Assembly (NCBI RefSeq): GCF_009829325.1
Contig: NZ_VUOS01000017.1
Location: 185,357 to 249,356 of the forward strand
Direction of reading: 5' to 3'
Length of the DNA stretch: 64,000 bases
Source of the DNA: Nocardia sp. CY41
GTDB lineage: Bacteria > Actinomycetota > Actinomycetes > Mycobacteriales > Mycobacteriaceae
Shown here: one piece after another, positions 10,332 through 18,781 of the stretch
Numbering within the stretch: position 1 is the stretch's first letter
How the letters are laid out: every line of letters starts with the position of its first letter
Program-made: the position numbers and the translations under genes
Notes under the pieces: model-generated
What the model was told of the DNA's origin: nothing
Databases searched by the model: none
The model's input: the letters and a program-made list of their open reading frames with translations, nothing else

Positions 10332-10348
10332 TGCAGTTCGGCTCTGCA
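10332..10348. promoter_or_regulatory. Inverted repeat in the LysR/transporter divergent gap
   Basis: TGCAG-N7-CTGCA is a perfect 5-bp inverted repeat 12 bp before the LysR start. A further TGCAGA lies close downstream, and TTGCG-C-CGCAA stands about 20 bp upstream. LysR proteins usually bind such dyads in the divergent gap. Confidence 0.5.
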
Positions 10349-10359
10349 AAGATGCAGAT

Positions 10360-11277
10360 ATGCGTCCGGCCTCTGCTGGCCGTCCCAGCGCGGACGACCT
10401 TCTCGTGCTCTTGGCCGTCGGGCGCTCCGGCCGATTCGTGACCGCGGCCGAAGAGCTCGGCATCAACCACACCACCATCTCCCGGCGTATCGCCGCGCTG
10501 GAGCAGACCCTCGGCGGCCGCGTGCTCACCCGGGTGGCCGGTGGCTGGGAACTGACCGATCTCGGCCGGGAGGCCCTGGCCGCGGCGGAGGCGGTGGAGT
10601 CGGCGGTGAAATCACTGGCCGCGGACGAGAGCGGCAACCGGGTGCTGGAGGGCGTGGTCCGGATCTCGGCGACCGACGGGTTCAGCGCCTACATCGCCGC
10701 GCCCGCGGCCGCGGAGGTGCGGCGGCGGCACCCGAAGATCTCGGTGGAGATCGTGGCGACCACCCGGCGCGCCTCGCAGCAGCGGTCGGGACTCGACCTC
10801 GAGATAGTGGTCGGCCGGCCGCAGGTGCATCGCGCCACCGCCACGCATCTGGCCGACTACTGCCTCGGCCTCTACGGTTCCCGCGAATATCTGCGCGAGC
10901 ACGGCGCGCCCGCGACCATCGAGGACCTGGCGCGCTATCCGTTGGTCTACTTCATCGATTCGATGCTGCAGGTCGACGATCTCGACCTGGCCTCCAGTTT
11001 CGCGCCCACCATGCGCGAATCCGTCTCCTCCACCAACGTTTTCGTGCACGTGGAGGCCACGCGCGCGTCGGCGGGCCTCGGTCTGCTGCCCTGCTTCATG
11101 GCCGACCGTCACGCGGATCTCGTTCGCGTGCTGTCCGATTCGGTGACCGTGACCCTCGGCTACTGGCTCGTCGCCCGCACCGAGACCCTCCGCCGCCCCG
11201 AAGTAGCCGCCGTCGTCACGGCGATCCGCGCCATGGTCGCCGACCAGCGCGACACCCTCCTCGGTCGCGGTCGTTGA
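10360..11277 (+). CDS. LysR-family regulator (probable control of the transporter/dehydrogenase pair)
   Basis: This is a 305-residue LysR protein if read from ATG 10360; an in-frame ATG at 10321 would add 13 residues. The winged HTH is near the N-terminus (FVTAAEELGINHTTISRRIAALE, positions about 25-46), followed by a periplasmic-binding-like effector domain. There is no clear Shine-Dalgarno before 10360, so a leaderless or weakly initiated transcript is possible. It is divergent from the MHS transporter with dyads between them. Its HTH (NHTTISRR) is of the type found in GcvA-like LysR regulators, but the ligand is unknown. Confidence 0.87.
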   Translation: MRPASAGRPSADDLLVLLAVGRSGRFVTAAEELGINHTTISRRIAALEQTLGGRVLTRVAGGWELTDLGREALAAAEAVESAVKSLAADESGNRVLEGVVRISATDGFSAYIAAPAAAEVRRRHPKISVEIVATTRRASQQRSGLDLEIVVGRPQVHRATATHLADYCLGLYGSREYLREHGAPATIEDLARYPLVYFIDSMLQVDDLDLASSFAPTMRESVSSTNVFVHVEATRASAGLGLLPCFMADRHADLVRVLSDSVTVTLGYWLVARTETLRRPEVAAVVTAIRAMVADQRDTLLGRGR

Positions 11278-11305
11278 CGGTCCTCGGCTCGACCACCCAG
11301 GGAAG

Positions 11306-11320
11306 ACGGGCTCGGCCCGT
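11306..11320 (+). terminator. Short GC hairpin after the LysR gene
   Basis: ACGGGC-TCG-GCCCGT makes a perfect 6-bp stem with a 3-nt loop, 28 bp after the stop. It has no T tract, as is common for actinobacterial terminators, so the call is weak. Confidence 0.35.
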
Positions 11321-11390
11321 GCGTCGTGCGACACCATAGAACTACGTCGACCAGGCGGCGAAGGAAACGAAATCGACCAGGAGGGCCCCG

Positions 11391-12287
11391 GTGGAGCTCA
11401 GGGACATCGAGATCTTCTTGATACTGGCCGAGGAACTGCACTTCGGTCGCACCGCACTACGGCTGCACCTGTCCCAGGCGCGGATCAGCCAGTCCATCAA
11501 GAATCAGGAACGCCGCATCGGCGCCCGTCTCGTCGATCGCTCCAATCCACGCAATATCCAGCTGACTCCGATCGGGAGCCGGCTGTACGCCGAACTGCTG
11601 CCGAACTATCACGGCGTGGTCCGAGCCATCGAACACGCCCGCCAGAGCGCGCGGGGTATCTCCGATGTGTTGCGGGTCGCCATGATCGGCTACAACCCTT
11701 CCGACTATCAGCCGTTCTGGGATGCGTTCCGTCGTAACCATCCCACCTGGGAACTGCGTATCCGCAGTAGCGAATTCGGTGACCAGTTCGGCCCGCTGCG
11801 CCGCGACGAAGCCGACATCGTCATCGCCTGGCTCCCCGTCGAAGAACCGGGCTTGACTGTGGGGCCGACCATCTTCACCGAGCGCATGGTGGCGTTGATG
11901 CCCGACAATCATGAACTGGCGGGTGAAAAATGGATATCGATGGAGACTTTCGGCGATCGCGGCGTACTCGCGCCTGCCGACCCTCTGCCCGATTACTGGG
12001 AGGACGCGGTCAGCCCTTTCCACACTCCTTCCGGGCGCCCCATCCACCGCGTCGCGCCCATCTCGACGTTGGAAGACATCCTGGTCAGCGCCAGCACAAG
12101 CGAGGTCTTCACGAGCTGCATGAGTCATATCGCTCGGTACTATCCGCGCCCGGGCATCACCTATACGCCGATCAGCGATTCCCCGCTGGTTCGCTGGGCG
12201 TTGGTCTGGCGCACGGAGTCGGAGACCCAGCAGATTCGCGCTCTCGCCCGAGTAGTCCGCGACCTGGGTGCGCTGGAACGGGGTTGA
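11391..12287 (+). CDS. LysR-family transcriptional regulator
   Basis: This 298-residue protein starts at GTG 11391 with AGGAGG 10 nt upstream. The N-terminal HTH includes FGRTALRLHLSQARISQSIK (about 18-37) and a following NIQLTPIGSRLY wing. The effector domain shows the usual RVAMIGY and ADIVIAWLP segments. The HTH type resembles the actinobacterial LysR group with DIEIFLILAEELHFGRTA. No target is evident: the gene upstream is another LysR on the same strand, and the downstream gene is convergent, only 12 bp away. Confidence 0.88.
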   Translation: MELRDIEIFLILAEELHFGRTALRLHLSQARISQSIKNQERRIGARLVDRSNPRNIQLTPIGSRLYAELLPNYHGVVRAIEHARQSARGISDVLRVAMIGYNPSDYQPFWDAFRRNHPTWELRIRSSEFGDQFGPLRRDEADIVIAWLPVEEPGLTVGPTIFTERMVALMPDNHELAGEKWISMETFGDRGVLAPADPLPDYWEDAVSPFHTPSGRPIHRVAPISTLEDILVSASTSEVFTSCMSHIARYYPRPGITYTPISDSPLVRWALVWRTESETQQIRALARVVRDLGALERG

Positions 12288-12299
12288 GAAAGCCGCCTC

Positions 12300-13079
12300 T
12301 CACGCTCGATCCCAGCGCTTCAGCAGTTCCGCGCGGGCGCTGCGAGGCAGCATCAGTTGCTGTTGTTCCGCGACGAGCCCAGCCGCTTGCATCGGAGGTG
12401 GCGTCCCGGTCGGGGGACCGACGGGCGAGAACCCCAACTTCAGATGCGCGGCATAGGCTTCGGTGCGGATCGTCGTATTGGAGTGGACATCGACATCACC
12501 GAAGAATTGCAGCGCTTCGCGCATCAAGGCGCGCCCTATGCCCATGGCGTGATACTCCGGCAGAATGTGCCACGCGTAGAGCTGCCCATCGCCATTCGGT
12601 CGCCGCGCGGCCTCGACGAAGCCGGTGATCTGCCCATCGGGGGCGCGATGCACGAAGAAGGTTCGCCCGTACTCGGTAAGCGATGTCGTGAGCTCTCGAT
12701 GTTTTCGCGATGCCATGTCGGCGATGAGCCGCTGTACTCCGCCGGTTTCGGCGCCGGGCAGATTCTCATAGGCCTTCTCACATCCCCGCAGTAGTGCGTT
12801 GACCAGACCCGGCACATCCGCCACAGTCGCGTGTTCGATGGCCGACTGCGGGATCTCGCGCCGTCTCCCCTCTGCGGCGCGATCTGATTTGTGCGACGAC
12901 AGGACCTGTCGCGCTGCCGAGGCATCGGTCGCTCCCGACACTTCCCCGTGTTTCCGGAGTCCGTGAGCGATTGTGCGGTATCCGCTCCCCGCTCCGGCAC
13001 CGGCTGCCTTCGTTGTCTTCGTCAAGCCGGCTGCGATCCGGGCCAACAAGAGACGTAAGTCTTTCAGCGGAACCACCAC
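12300..13079 (-). CDS. GNAT-family N-acetyltransferase with N-terminal extension
   Basis: The C-terminal half is a GNAT fold: a substrate-side segment TFFVHRAPDGQITGFVEAARR, a beta strand with LYAWHILPEYH, then the acetyl-CoA loop MGIGRALMREAL (Q/R-x-x-G-x-A pattern) and a final strand AAHLKLGFSPVG. The first hundred or so residues are of unknown nature. The start is uncertain. I give GTG 13079; the frame stays open to TTG 13190, and neither has a good ribosome site. GC at third positions is lower than in neighbours, suggesting recent acquisition. The acceptor substrate is unknown. Confidence 0.7.
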   Translation of the reverse strand: MVVPLKDLRLLLARIAAGLTKTTKAAGAGAGSGYRTIAHGLRKHGEVSGATDASAARQVLSSHKSDRAAEGRRREIPQSAIEHATVADVPGLVNALLRGCEKAYENLPGAETGGVQRLIADMASRKHRELTTSLTEYGRTFFVHRAPDGQITGFVEAARRPNGDGQLYAWHILPEYHAMGIGRALMREALQFFGDVDVHSNTTIRTEAYAAHLKLGFSPVGPPTGTPPPMQAAGLVAEQQQLMLPRSARAELLKRWDRA

Positions 13080-13275
13080 AGATCGGCCGAAAGTATTCCC
13101 GCCACGACTCGGGCGGATCGGCGAAGCTGCGGAAGGGGCGGGATCTCGGACAACAACGCTCCAGGAGACAAGATCGGATGTGTATCCCAAGCGTGTGATG
13201 ACCCACCAGCGCAGAACAACGCCGAATCCGGGCGTAGACGATCACTCATACTTATCGGTCGGGACGCGCCCGGCG

Positions 13276-13301
13276 ACAACCACAGGCCGACCGCGCCGTG
13301 C
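13276..13301. repeat. 26-bp orphan copy of a rearrangement-junction sequence
   Basis: These 26 bp, beginning ACAACCACAGG and ending GCGCCGTGC, occur three times in the window: here, at 18014-18039 and at 21712-21737. In the other two places they encode (minus strand) the HGAVGLWLW part of a hypothetical protein. Here the rest of that gene is absent. All three copies share the same right-hand limit, which is where the 17.8-kb gene copy is broken. Confidence 0.8.
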
Positions 13302-13350
13302 CGCACGGCCCAGCCGCTGCGAAGTCACAGGTCTGGTCGAGACCCTGTTG

Positions 13351-14667
13351 TCATGCCGTGCGGGCGGTGAGGGTGTCGAAGCGGTGGCGGAAGTGTTCGG
13401 CGTCGTCACCGCGTGTGCGGGTGGCGGCGACGCGGACCGGGCGGAGTTCGGCGAGGAGGCGCGGTGAATTCACCTGGGTTTCCAGCAGGTTCAGGGTGGT
13501 GTGTGCTTCGGTGAGGGCCGAGGTGGTATCGCCGAGGCCCGCGAGGGCGGCGGAGTAGTAGGCGCGGTAGGAGGCTTCGTCGCGGGGGAAGAAGTCGGCG
13601 TGGGCGATGCTCTCGCGCCACAGAGCCACCGCCCGGCTGTGGTGGCCGAGCATTCGGAGTCCTCGTGCCTCGTGGGCGCGCAGCTCGGCCTCGGTGACGT
13701 GATCCAACCATGCCGGGTCGTCCGGGCTGTCGAGACCGTGGTCGGCTTCGCGCCAGACTCGTGTCATCGCGCGATCGAATTCCCGCTCGTCGCCGACGGC
13801 TGCATACGCCGTCGCCTCTTCGGCGGCCTTCAATGCGTTCATGCGGGCCGAAGGAATGCCCCTGACCAATTCGGTCGACCGCCGAGCCAGGCGCACGGGC
13901 TCGGCGAACGAGGCTGGTGACGAAGCGGCGAGATTCGCGAGGTCTCCGAGGGCGGCGGCCAATAAAGCATTGTCGCCGCACTGTTCGGCGAGCAGAACCG
14001 ATTCCGTCAGTCGGCGTCGAGCCGTGCCGGGGCGATTATTATCGCGGGCCAGCCACGCAACGGTATTCGACAACCATCCCGTGGCGCTCACCAACTCGAC
14101 GCCAATGCGCTGGCCGTACGACCGCGAGTCCAGTAGCCGTCGAACGGAGGCGTATTGCCGTGCTGCGTAGTGGAACACTCCGCCGCCTCCGTGATGGTTG
14201 TCGTGCTCCCACAGCCGTTGTGAAAGCGCACGGATGTACGTGACATGACCGGTGCCGACTCGAATCGGTTCCGCCGCCCTGCTCGGCGGTATCGCGACAC
14301 CCGTCAGTGCCGTCATTGTCGCTGCCAGGCCGAATTGTCTGCGATCCACGTCATCGACTCCTTCGCCAGCCCCGTTGTCGATGGTCCCCGTCTCGGGTGT
14401 CGCGAGCAAGAGAGGAAGCAGCGCGGAGCGGGGGATGCCGAGCGCGTCGGCGGCGCGGACCAGTTCCCGCACATCGAAGATGGTCCCGACTTCTCCGCGT
14501 TCCACCCGCCCGGCGTGGGTTCGGTCCCAGTGCAGGAGTGCGCCGAAGTCGGCCTGCGAGAGGCCCATTTCTCTACGGACGAGGGCGAGGGCTCGGCCGG
14601 GCTGTCCTTCGGCGAGCAACTTGCGGAATTGCGGTGACTTCCACGCGCCGTCGATCTCCTGGTCCAT
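13351..14667 (-). CDS. XRE-family regulator with TPR-like C-terminal region
   Basis: This 438-residue protein has an N-terminal Cro/C1-type HTH (MGLSQADFGALLHWDRTHAGRVE, about 34-56) and a long alpha-helical C-terminal region that reads like degenerate tetratricopeptide repeats (for example LAASSPASFAEPVRLARRS and HEARGLRMLGHHSRAVALW). Such proteins are abundant in Nocardia and Streptomyces and often affect development or antibiotic production; the ligand is unknown. A hydrophobic stretch FGLAATMTALTGVAIPPS near residue 112 is typical of this group and need not be a membrane segment. ATG 14667 has a G-rich site upstream. Confidence 0.85.
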   Translation of the reverse strand: MDQEIDGAWKSPQFRKLLAEGQPGRALALVRREMGLSQADFGALLHWDRTHAGRVERGEVGTIFDVRELVRAADALGIPRSALLPLLLATPETGTIDNGAGEGVDDVDRRQFGLAATMTALTGVAIPPSRAAEPIRVGTGHVTYIRALSQRLWEHDNHHGGGGVFHYAARQYASVRRLLDSRSYGQRIGVELVSATGWLSNTVAWLARDNNRPGTARRRLTESVLLAEQCGDNALLAAALGDLANLAASSPASFAEPVRLARRSTELVRGIPSARMNALKAAEEATAYAAVGDEREFDRAMTRVWREADHGLDSPDDPAWLDHVTEAELRAHEARGLRMLGHHSRAVALWRESIAHADFFPRDEASYRAYYSAALAGLGDTTSALTEAHTTLNLLETQVNSPRLLAELRPVRVAATRTRGDDAEHFRHRFDTLTARTA

Positions 14668-14734
14668 GATTTTTCGCCCCCTGCTCGAAAGTCACCCTGT
14701 GGAGCGAACTTAAGCACGATCGCCGAGGTTGTGG

Positions 14735-15089
14735 CGTGCAACCGCAGATATCGCACACCTGCTCTGGCGCGCTTGACAGCGTGGAGATACGGCTTGCTTT
14801 CCTCGAGGCTCGATGTGCGCGCCGCCGGGGTGATGCCGTGCTCGGCACTCCGGACGCGGTGAGCCGCGAACGGTGGCGAAAGCCCCCGGCGGCGGGCGCT
14901 CCCGTCGAACGAGAGGTGATCATGAAGCCGAAAGTGGTCGGATATCTGCGCCGCGACATCTCCGGACGCCGCACGCGCAGGCATGAAATGGAAATCCGCG
15001 CGCTGGCGAAGGCGTCCGGCTTCGATCTGGCGCGCACCCTGGTCGCCGGGCCGACCGCGCCCGCCTCGCTCACGGCGCTGCTCACCGTG
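14735..15089 (+). repeat. 355-bp duplicated segment, copy A
   Basis: This segment matches 18035-18389 at a constant offset of 3,300 bp with only two differences that I can find. It covers the upstream region and the first 168 bp of the small resolvase-like gene. The left limit is abrupt: CGTGCAACCG is shared, and the sequence before it is unrelated. To the right the copies drift apart within the coding region. Confidence 0.9.
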
Positions 15090-15158
15090 ATCGGCCGCGT
15101 CGGCGCGATCGCGGTGATCCCCCCTCTCTGTGCCATCTGGAAGACCGCGCGGACGTGA
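14922..15158 (+). pseudogene. Frameshifted copy of the small resolvase-like gene
   Basis: ATG 14922, with GAGAGGTGATC upstream, opens a frame identical in its first part to the gene at 18222. After the shared VGAIAV region this copy has 41 nt where the other has 42 before the common ATCATGTCGGTG. The one-base deletion changes the frame and stops translation at 15158 after 78 residues. Beyond the stop, the lost frame can still be followed to about 15270 (CGLITLDSGHIPPQG). It is probably a decayed duplicate. Confidence 0.75.
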
Positions 15159-15333
15159 TCATGTCGGTGTGCGGGCTGATCACCCTCGATTCCGGGCACA
15201 TTCCACCGCAGGGCAGGGGACAGCCCGCCGCACCGTGGCCCGGTCCTCGCACGGGCGGTCGAACGAGCGTCTGACCTGATCCTGGGTTGTCAAGCTTCGC
15301 TTTTCGCGGGTCGGGCTGGTACGGTCCAGTTCG

Positions 15334-15349
15334 TTGAATGATCGTTCAA
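15334..15349. promoter_or_regulatory. TetR-type palindrome before the TetR/monooxygenase pair
   Basis: TTGAATGATCGTTCAA is palindromic at 14 of 16 positions and ends 13 bp before the GTG of the TetR gene. The position and form suit autorepression that also controls the downstream monooxygenase. Confidence 0.65.
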
Positions 15350-15362
15350 TCAATGGAGTGTC

Positions 15363-15962
15363 GTGGGAAGTCGACGAGAACAGGCGCAGTGGCGGCGCGA
15401 GCGCTTGCTCGACGCGGCGTTGGAGGTGTTCGCCGACAAAGGGATCGACGGGGCTTCGGTCAAGGACATCGCGGCTGCCGCCGGGGGCGCGCCCGGCCTG
15501 CTGTATCACTATTTCGCCGGAAAAGAGGCGCTGGTGACCGCGTTGTTGCGGGAGCGCGGATTCTCGCGGCAGCTGCGCGAATCGCTGGAGCAGGCGGAGG
15601 GCGAGCCGGCGACCGAGGTCTTGCCCCGGGTCATGCGCGAGTTCGACGGCGTCCTGGCCGCCAATGCCAAGCTGATCAGATTGTTTTTTGCCGCCGGGCA
15701 TTCACACGAGAACGTGCGGGCGGCGCTGGCGGAATTCGTCGGGGAAGGGCAGGCGGTGATGGCCGAGTATCTGCGCTCCCGCGTGGCCGCGGGGGAATTG
15801 CGTGACCATGACGCGCGCACGACCGCGACCGCTCTGTTCGCGACTCTCGCCGTCGGGCGCAGCACCGGCATCCCGGTCGATGTCGCCGAACTGGTGGGTC
15901 TCGTGCTCCACGGACTTGTTCGTAGCGCGCCATTCGAAGAAGGAGAGATCGCCGGTGCATGA
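15363..15962 (+). CDS. TetR/AcrR-family regulator
   Basis: This 199-residue protein starts at GTG 15363. The HTH is at residues 10-57: RRERLLDAALEVFADKGIDG, then VKDIAAAAGGAPGLLYHYF and AGKEALV. The C-terminal region is predicted helical. The gene overlaps the FAD monooxygenase start by 8 bp, so both are one transcript. A palindrome just upstream is the likely operator, giving a self-regulated detoxification or catabolic unit induced by an aromatic ligand; the ligand is an inference. Confidence 0.9.
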   Translation: MGSRREQAQWRRERLLDAALEVFADKGIDGASVKDIAAAAGGAPGLLYHYFAGKEALVTALLRERGFSRQLRESLEQAEGEPATEVLPRVMREFDGVLAANAKLIRLFFAAGHSHENVRAALAEFVGEGQAVMAEYLRSRVAAGELRDHDARTTATALFATLAVGRSTGIPVDVAELVGLVLHGLVRSAPFEEGEIAGA

Positions 15963-17154
15963 CATGAACGTGCAATGCTGCGTGGTAGGCGGCGGCCCCG
16001 CCGGGATGATGCTGGGCACGCTGCTCGCCCGGCAGGGTGTCGAGGTGGTGGTGCTGGAAAAACACGCCGACTTCCTGCGCGATTTCCGTGGCGACACCAT
16101 CCATCCGTCCACTCAGGAGCTCATCCACGAACTCGGCTGGCTGGAGGAATTCCACCGCCTCCCGCACAGCACCATGGATCGCGTCACTGTCGCGGTCGGC
16201 GGCGAGCCCGTGACCTTCGCGGATTTCCGGAAGCTGTCGGTCCGCAGCCCGTACATCGCGTTCATGCCGCAATGGGAATTCCTGAATTTCCTGGCGACCA
16301 AGGCCGCGGCCTTCCCCGGCTTCCGGCTCCTGCAACCCACGAAGGCAATCGATCTGCTCATCGAGAACGATCGAGTCCTCGGTGTGCGGGCGGCCACCGA
16401 CACCGAAAGCTTCGAAATACGAGCCGATCTCGTCGTGGCCGCTGATGGCCGCCACTCGCGTATGCGAGAAGCGGCCGGTTTGTGGGCAGCGGCGAGCTCG
16501 CCACCGATGGACGTCCTGTGGTTTCGGCTGTCGCGGCGAGCGACGGACCGGGTCGAGTTCTTCCAGGGCGGCAAGGGGGCGATGGTCGCCATCGACCGCG
16601 GAGACTACTGGCAAGTGGCGTACACCATTCCCACGAACGCCTACGAAGATCTACGCGCACTCGGCATCGGCGAACTACGCGACAGAATCAGCGCGCTCGC
16701 CCCCGCATTGCGAGACCGCGTTCACGAACTCACCGATTGGGCCGACGTTCACCAGCTGACGGTTCGTGTCGACCGGCTCGTCAAGTGGTATCGACCGGGC
16801 CTGCTCTGCATAGGCGATGCCGCCCACGCCATGTCACCGGCGGGTGGCGTCGGCATAAATCTGGCCATCCAGGACGCTGTCGCAACCGCGAACATCCTCG
16901 GCCCGAAACTGCTCGCGCACAACCTGACCGACGCCGATCCGCCTCGCGTGCAGGCCCGCCGCCAACTGCCCGTCAGACTGACCCAGCTGTTCCAGTTGGC
17001 CATTCTGCGCGACCTCTACCCCAAAAATCTGCACGACGACACAGCCACTCACGTCCCGCCGATCTTCCGCGTCTTCCGGCGGCTGCCGGTGCTGCGCCAC
17101 GCGGTGGGCCGATTCATCGGAATCGGCGTTCGCCCGGAACACATCCGCCCCTGA
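15955..17154 (+). CDS. FAD-dependent aromatic hydroxylase (PHBH/UbiH-type)
   Basis: This 399-residue group A flavin monooxygenase carries all three fingerprints: the Rossmann GGGPAG at residues 12-17, the DG motif around D164 (VVAADGRHSR), and the GD motif GDAAHAMSPAGG around D288. It should hydroxylate an aromatic or conjugated substrate with NAD(P)H and O2. The start is GTG 15955, because AAGGAG lies 9 nt upstream; ATG 15964 is further from it. It overlaps the TetR gene by 8 bp. It may inactivate a xenobiotic or antibiotic, but no resistance-specific motif is seen. Confidence 0.88.
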   Translation: MHDMNVQCCVVGGGPAGMMLGTLLARQGVEVVVLEKHADFLRDFRGDTIHPSTQELIHELGWLEEFHRLPHSTMDRVTVAVGGEPVTFADFRKLSVRSPYIAFMPQWEFLNFLATKAAAFPGFRLLQPTKAIDLLIENDRVLGVRAATDTESFEIRADLVVAADGRHSRMREAAGLWAAASSPPMDVLWFRLSRRATDRVEFFQGGKGAMVAIDRGDYWQVAYTIPTNAYEDLRALGIGELRDRISALAPALRDRVHELTDWADVHQLTVRVDRLVKWYRPGLLCIGDAAHAMSPAGGVGINLAIQDAVATANILGPKLLAHNLTDADPPRVQARRQLPVRLTQLFQLAILRDLYPKNLHDDTATHVPPIFRVFRRLPVLRHAVGRFIGIGVRPEHIRP

Positions 17155-17168
17155 ACACCGCCCCAGAC

Positions 17169-17180
17169 GAGCCCGGGCTC
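17169..17180. terminator. GC palindrome after the monooxygenase gene
   Basis: GAGCCCGGGCTC is a perfect 12-bp palindrome 15 bp past the stop. It could form a short hairpin with a 4-nt loop, but there is no T tract. Confidence 0.3.
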
Positions 17181-17388
17181 GCCCTGGCAGTAAGGCATGG
17201 GAGAAATCGGGCCGTCGCTTTCAGAACGTGCGGTGATGGCTCGTCCGAGCGCAGTTCGAACCCTTCCGTTATGTCGATGGTGTCGTCCACAGAGCGCTGA
17301 TCTGCAATAGCGGAGTTCGACGGCATGCCCCCTGATCCGCACACCAGCGGCGGGGCATGGTTTTCGTCGTTTCGCCGGAGGGTCGAGA

Positions 17389-17697
17389 GTGCAGGACTAT
17401 GGGGACGTGAGTACTCCTGCACCCGGACCTGTCTTCGACGTGATCGCCGTGCTGAACGGCGTGGTGGACCTGCACTCCTATCCGCGCCGGAACCTGGTCC
17501 TGAGCTCGCCGCTGCGGCTGGAGTTCCGCGCTCTGGGGGACAACAGGTCCACGATCTTCGAGCCGGTTGTCCACCTGCTCAATGGCATCGAACTGCTCGA
17601 ATCCCAGGGTTGGGAGTTGGTCAGTGTGATCGAACGGAGCGTCGACAGCTCGGACACGAGGGAGTGCTGCGTGATGGCGTTCATGCGCCGCCCCTGA
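17389..17697 (+). CDS. Small hypothetical protein (DUF4177-like C-terminus)
   Basis: This is a 102-residue protein starting at GTG 17389, with GGAGGG about 7 nt upstream. The C-terminal half, with LNGIELLESQGWELVSVIER and a final MAFMRRP strand, has the layout of DUF4177-type small beta proteins, where a GWE-x-V-S-V strand is followed by a terminal F-x-R-R-P. No signal peptide or membrane segment is seen. The function is unknown. It stands between the monooxygenase and the rearranged segment. Confidence 0.6.
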   Translation: MQDYGDVSTPAPGPVFDVIAVLNGVVDLHSYPRRNLVLSSPLRLEFRALGDNRSTIFEPVVHLLNGIELLESQGWELVSVIERSVDSSDTRECCVMAFMRRP

Positions 17698-17786
17698 TCA
17701 AGACCGGTCGGCCGGACGTCTCCGGGCCGCCGAAATCTTCCGGAGCAGTGGTCTGACCGCTGATCCGGTGCACGGCCGCGTATGGG

Positions 17787-18038
17787 TCATCCGGCCTGGG
17801 GGTGCGGGCGCAAGTCGATCGTGTCGCGCGCCCGTGCCCACACGCCCTGGGCGTCGAACCCGGCGGCCTGCCACGAGTCGGTGGCGAGACCGACTCGGGC
17901 GCGCCACTTCCGCATGATGTCGGCGTGCACCGGCCAGCGCACGAACCGTCGCATGTCCTGCTCGGTCTCCCACACCGAGATCGAACCGCCGCGCGCTTCC
18001 GACGGCCGCGCCCACAACCACAGGCCGACCGCGCCGTG
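17787..18038 (-). pseudogene. 5'-truncated copy of the hypothetical gene at 21485-21961
   Basis: The last about 83 codons of the 21.5-kb gene are repeated here at about 95% nucleotide identity with no indels (constant offset 3,698). The copy includes SVWETEQDMRRFVRWPVHAD and the same TGA. The homology ends sharply at 18038, where copy B of the 355-bp segment begins, so the N-terminal half is missing. A longer open frame upstream on the minus strand is only antisense to the resolvase-like gene. It is probably non-functional. Confidence 0.75.
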
Positions 18039-18039
18039 C
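18014..18039. repeat. 26-bp junction sequence, copy 2
   Basis: This is the same 26 bp as at 13276-13301 and 21712-21737. Here it forms the exact joint between the truncated hypothetical gene and the duplicated 355-bp segment. Confidence 0.8.
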
Positions 18040-18389
18040 AACCGCAGATATCGCACACCTGCTCTGGCGCGCTTGACAGCGTGGAGATACGGCTTGCTTT
18101 CCTCGAGGCTCGATGTGCGCGCCGCCGGGGTGATGCCGTGCTCGGCACTCCGGACGCGGTGAGCCGCGAACGGTGGCGAAAGCCCCCGGCGGCGGGCGCT
18201 CCCATCGAACGAGAGGTGATCATGAAGCCGAAAGTGGTCGGATATCTGCGCCGCGACATCTCCGGACGCCGCACGCGCAGGCACGAAATGGAAATCCGCG
18301 CGCTGGCGAAGGCGTCCGGCTTCGATCTGGCGCGCACCCTGGTCGCCGGGCCGACCGCGCCCGCCTCGCTCACGGCGCTGCTCACCGTG
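18035..18389 (+). repeat. 355-bp duplicated segment, copy B
   Basis: Partner of 14735-15089, with two differences (A/G upstream of the gene and a silent C/T in a His codon). The copies share the start GTGCAACCGCAG. This copy carries the intact downstream gene, so it may be the older one. Confidence 0.9.
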
Positions 18390-18587
18390 GTGGTTCGCGT
18401 CGGCGCGGTCGCGGTGCTGACTCCGACGCTGGAGCACGTGGAATTCCGGGCGGACGAGATCATGTCGGTGTGCGCGCTGATCACCCTCGAATCTCGCCAC
18501 TTCCCGCCGCAAGGGAGGGCCGCACCCCGCCGTGTCATGGACCCTCGGGTCCCGCATCGGCCGTCGGATAAGCCTCGGCCACCGTGA
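18222..18587 (+). CDS. Small resolvase-N-terminal-like protein, intact copy
   Basis: This 121-residue protein starts at ATG 18222 with GAGAGGTG upstream. Its beginning, VVGYLRRDISGRRTRRHEME, followed by LAKASGFDLARTLV, resembles the first strand and helix of the serine-recombinase N-terminal domain (V-G-Y-x-R ... L-x-x-A-G-x-x-L). The catalytic Y-x-R-V-S serine is not in its normal place and there is no DNA-binding tail, so it is unlikely to recombine DNA by itself. A later SVCALITLESRHF strand completes the fold. The role is unknown. A frameshifted duplicate lies 3.3 kb upstream. Confidence 0.55.
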   Translation: MKPKVVGYLRRDISGRRTRRHEMEIRALAKASGFDLARTLVAGPTAPASLTALLTVVVRVGAVAVLTPTLEHVEFRADEIMSVCALITLESRHFPPQGRAAPRRVMDPRVPHRPSDKPRPP

Positions 18588-18781
18588 TCCGCGCCAATGG
18601 TCACCGAGCTTTTCGGCCGACCCATCGATGTCGTCACGAAGGTGACTACCGCAGGCCTCCAGTAGAGCCGGAGGACCGAAGCCGACGGGAGAATCCTGCG
18701 GTGGTCCCGCGATGAGTTCCAGTGCTCCAGCACGTCTAACTCTTCGAGGCCGTGTCGGTCTCGCAGGGATAGGAGAGCTCG

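Noticed and set aside
13276..13301. CRISPR repeat or attachment-site array
   Set aside because: There are only three copies, kilobases apart, with no regular spacers. Two of them are coding.
18222..18587. Functional serine recombinase
   Set aside because: The protein is only 121 residues, lacks the catalytic serine in the usual place and has no DNA-binding domain.
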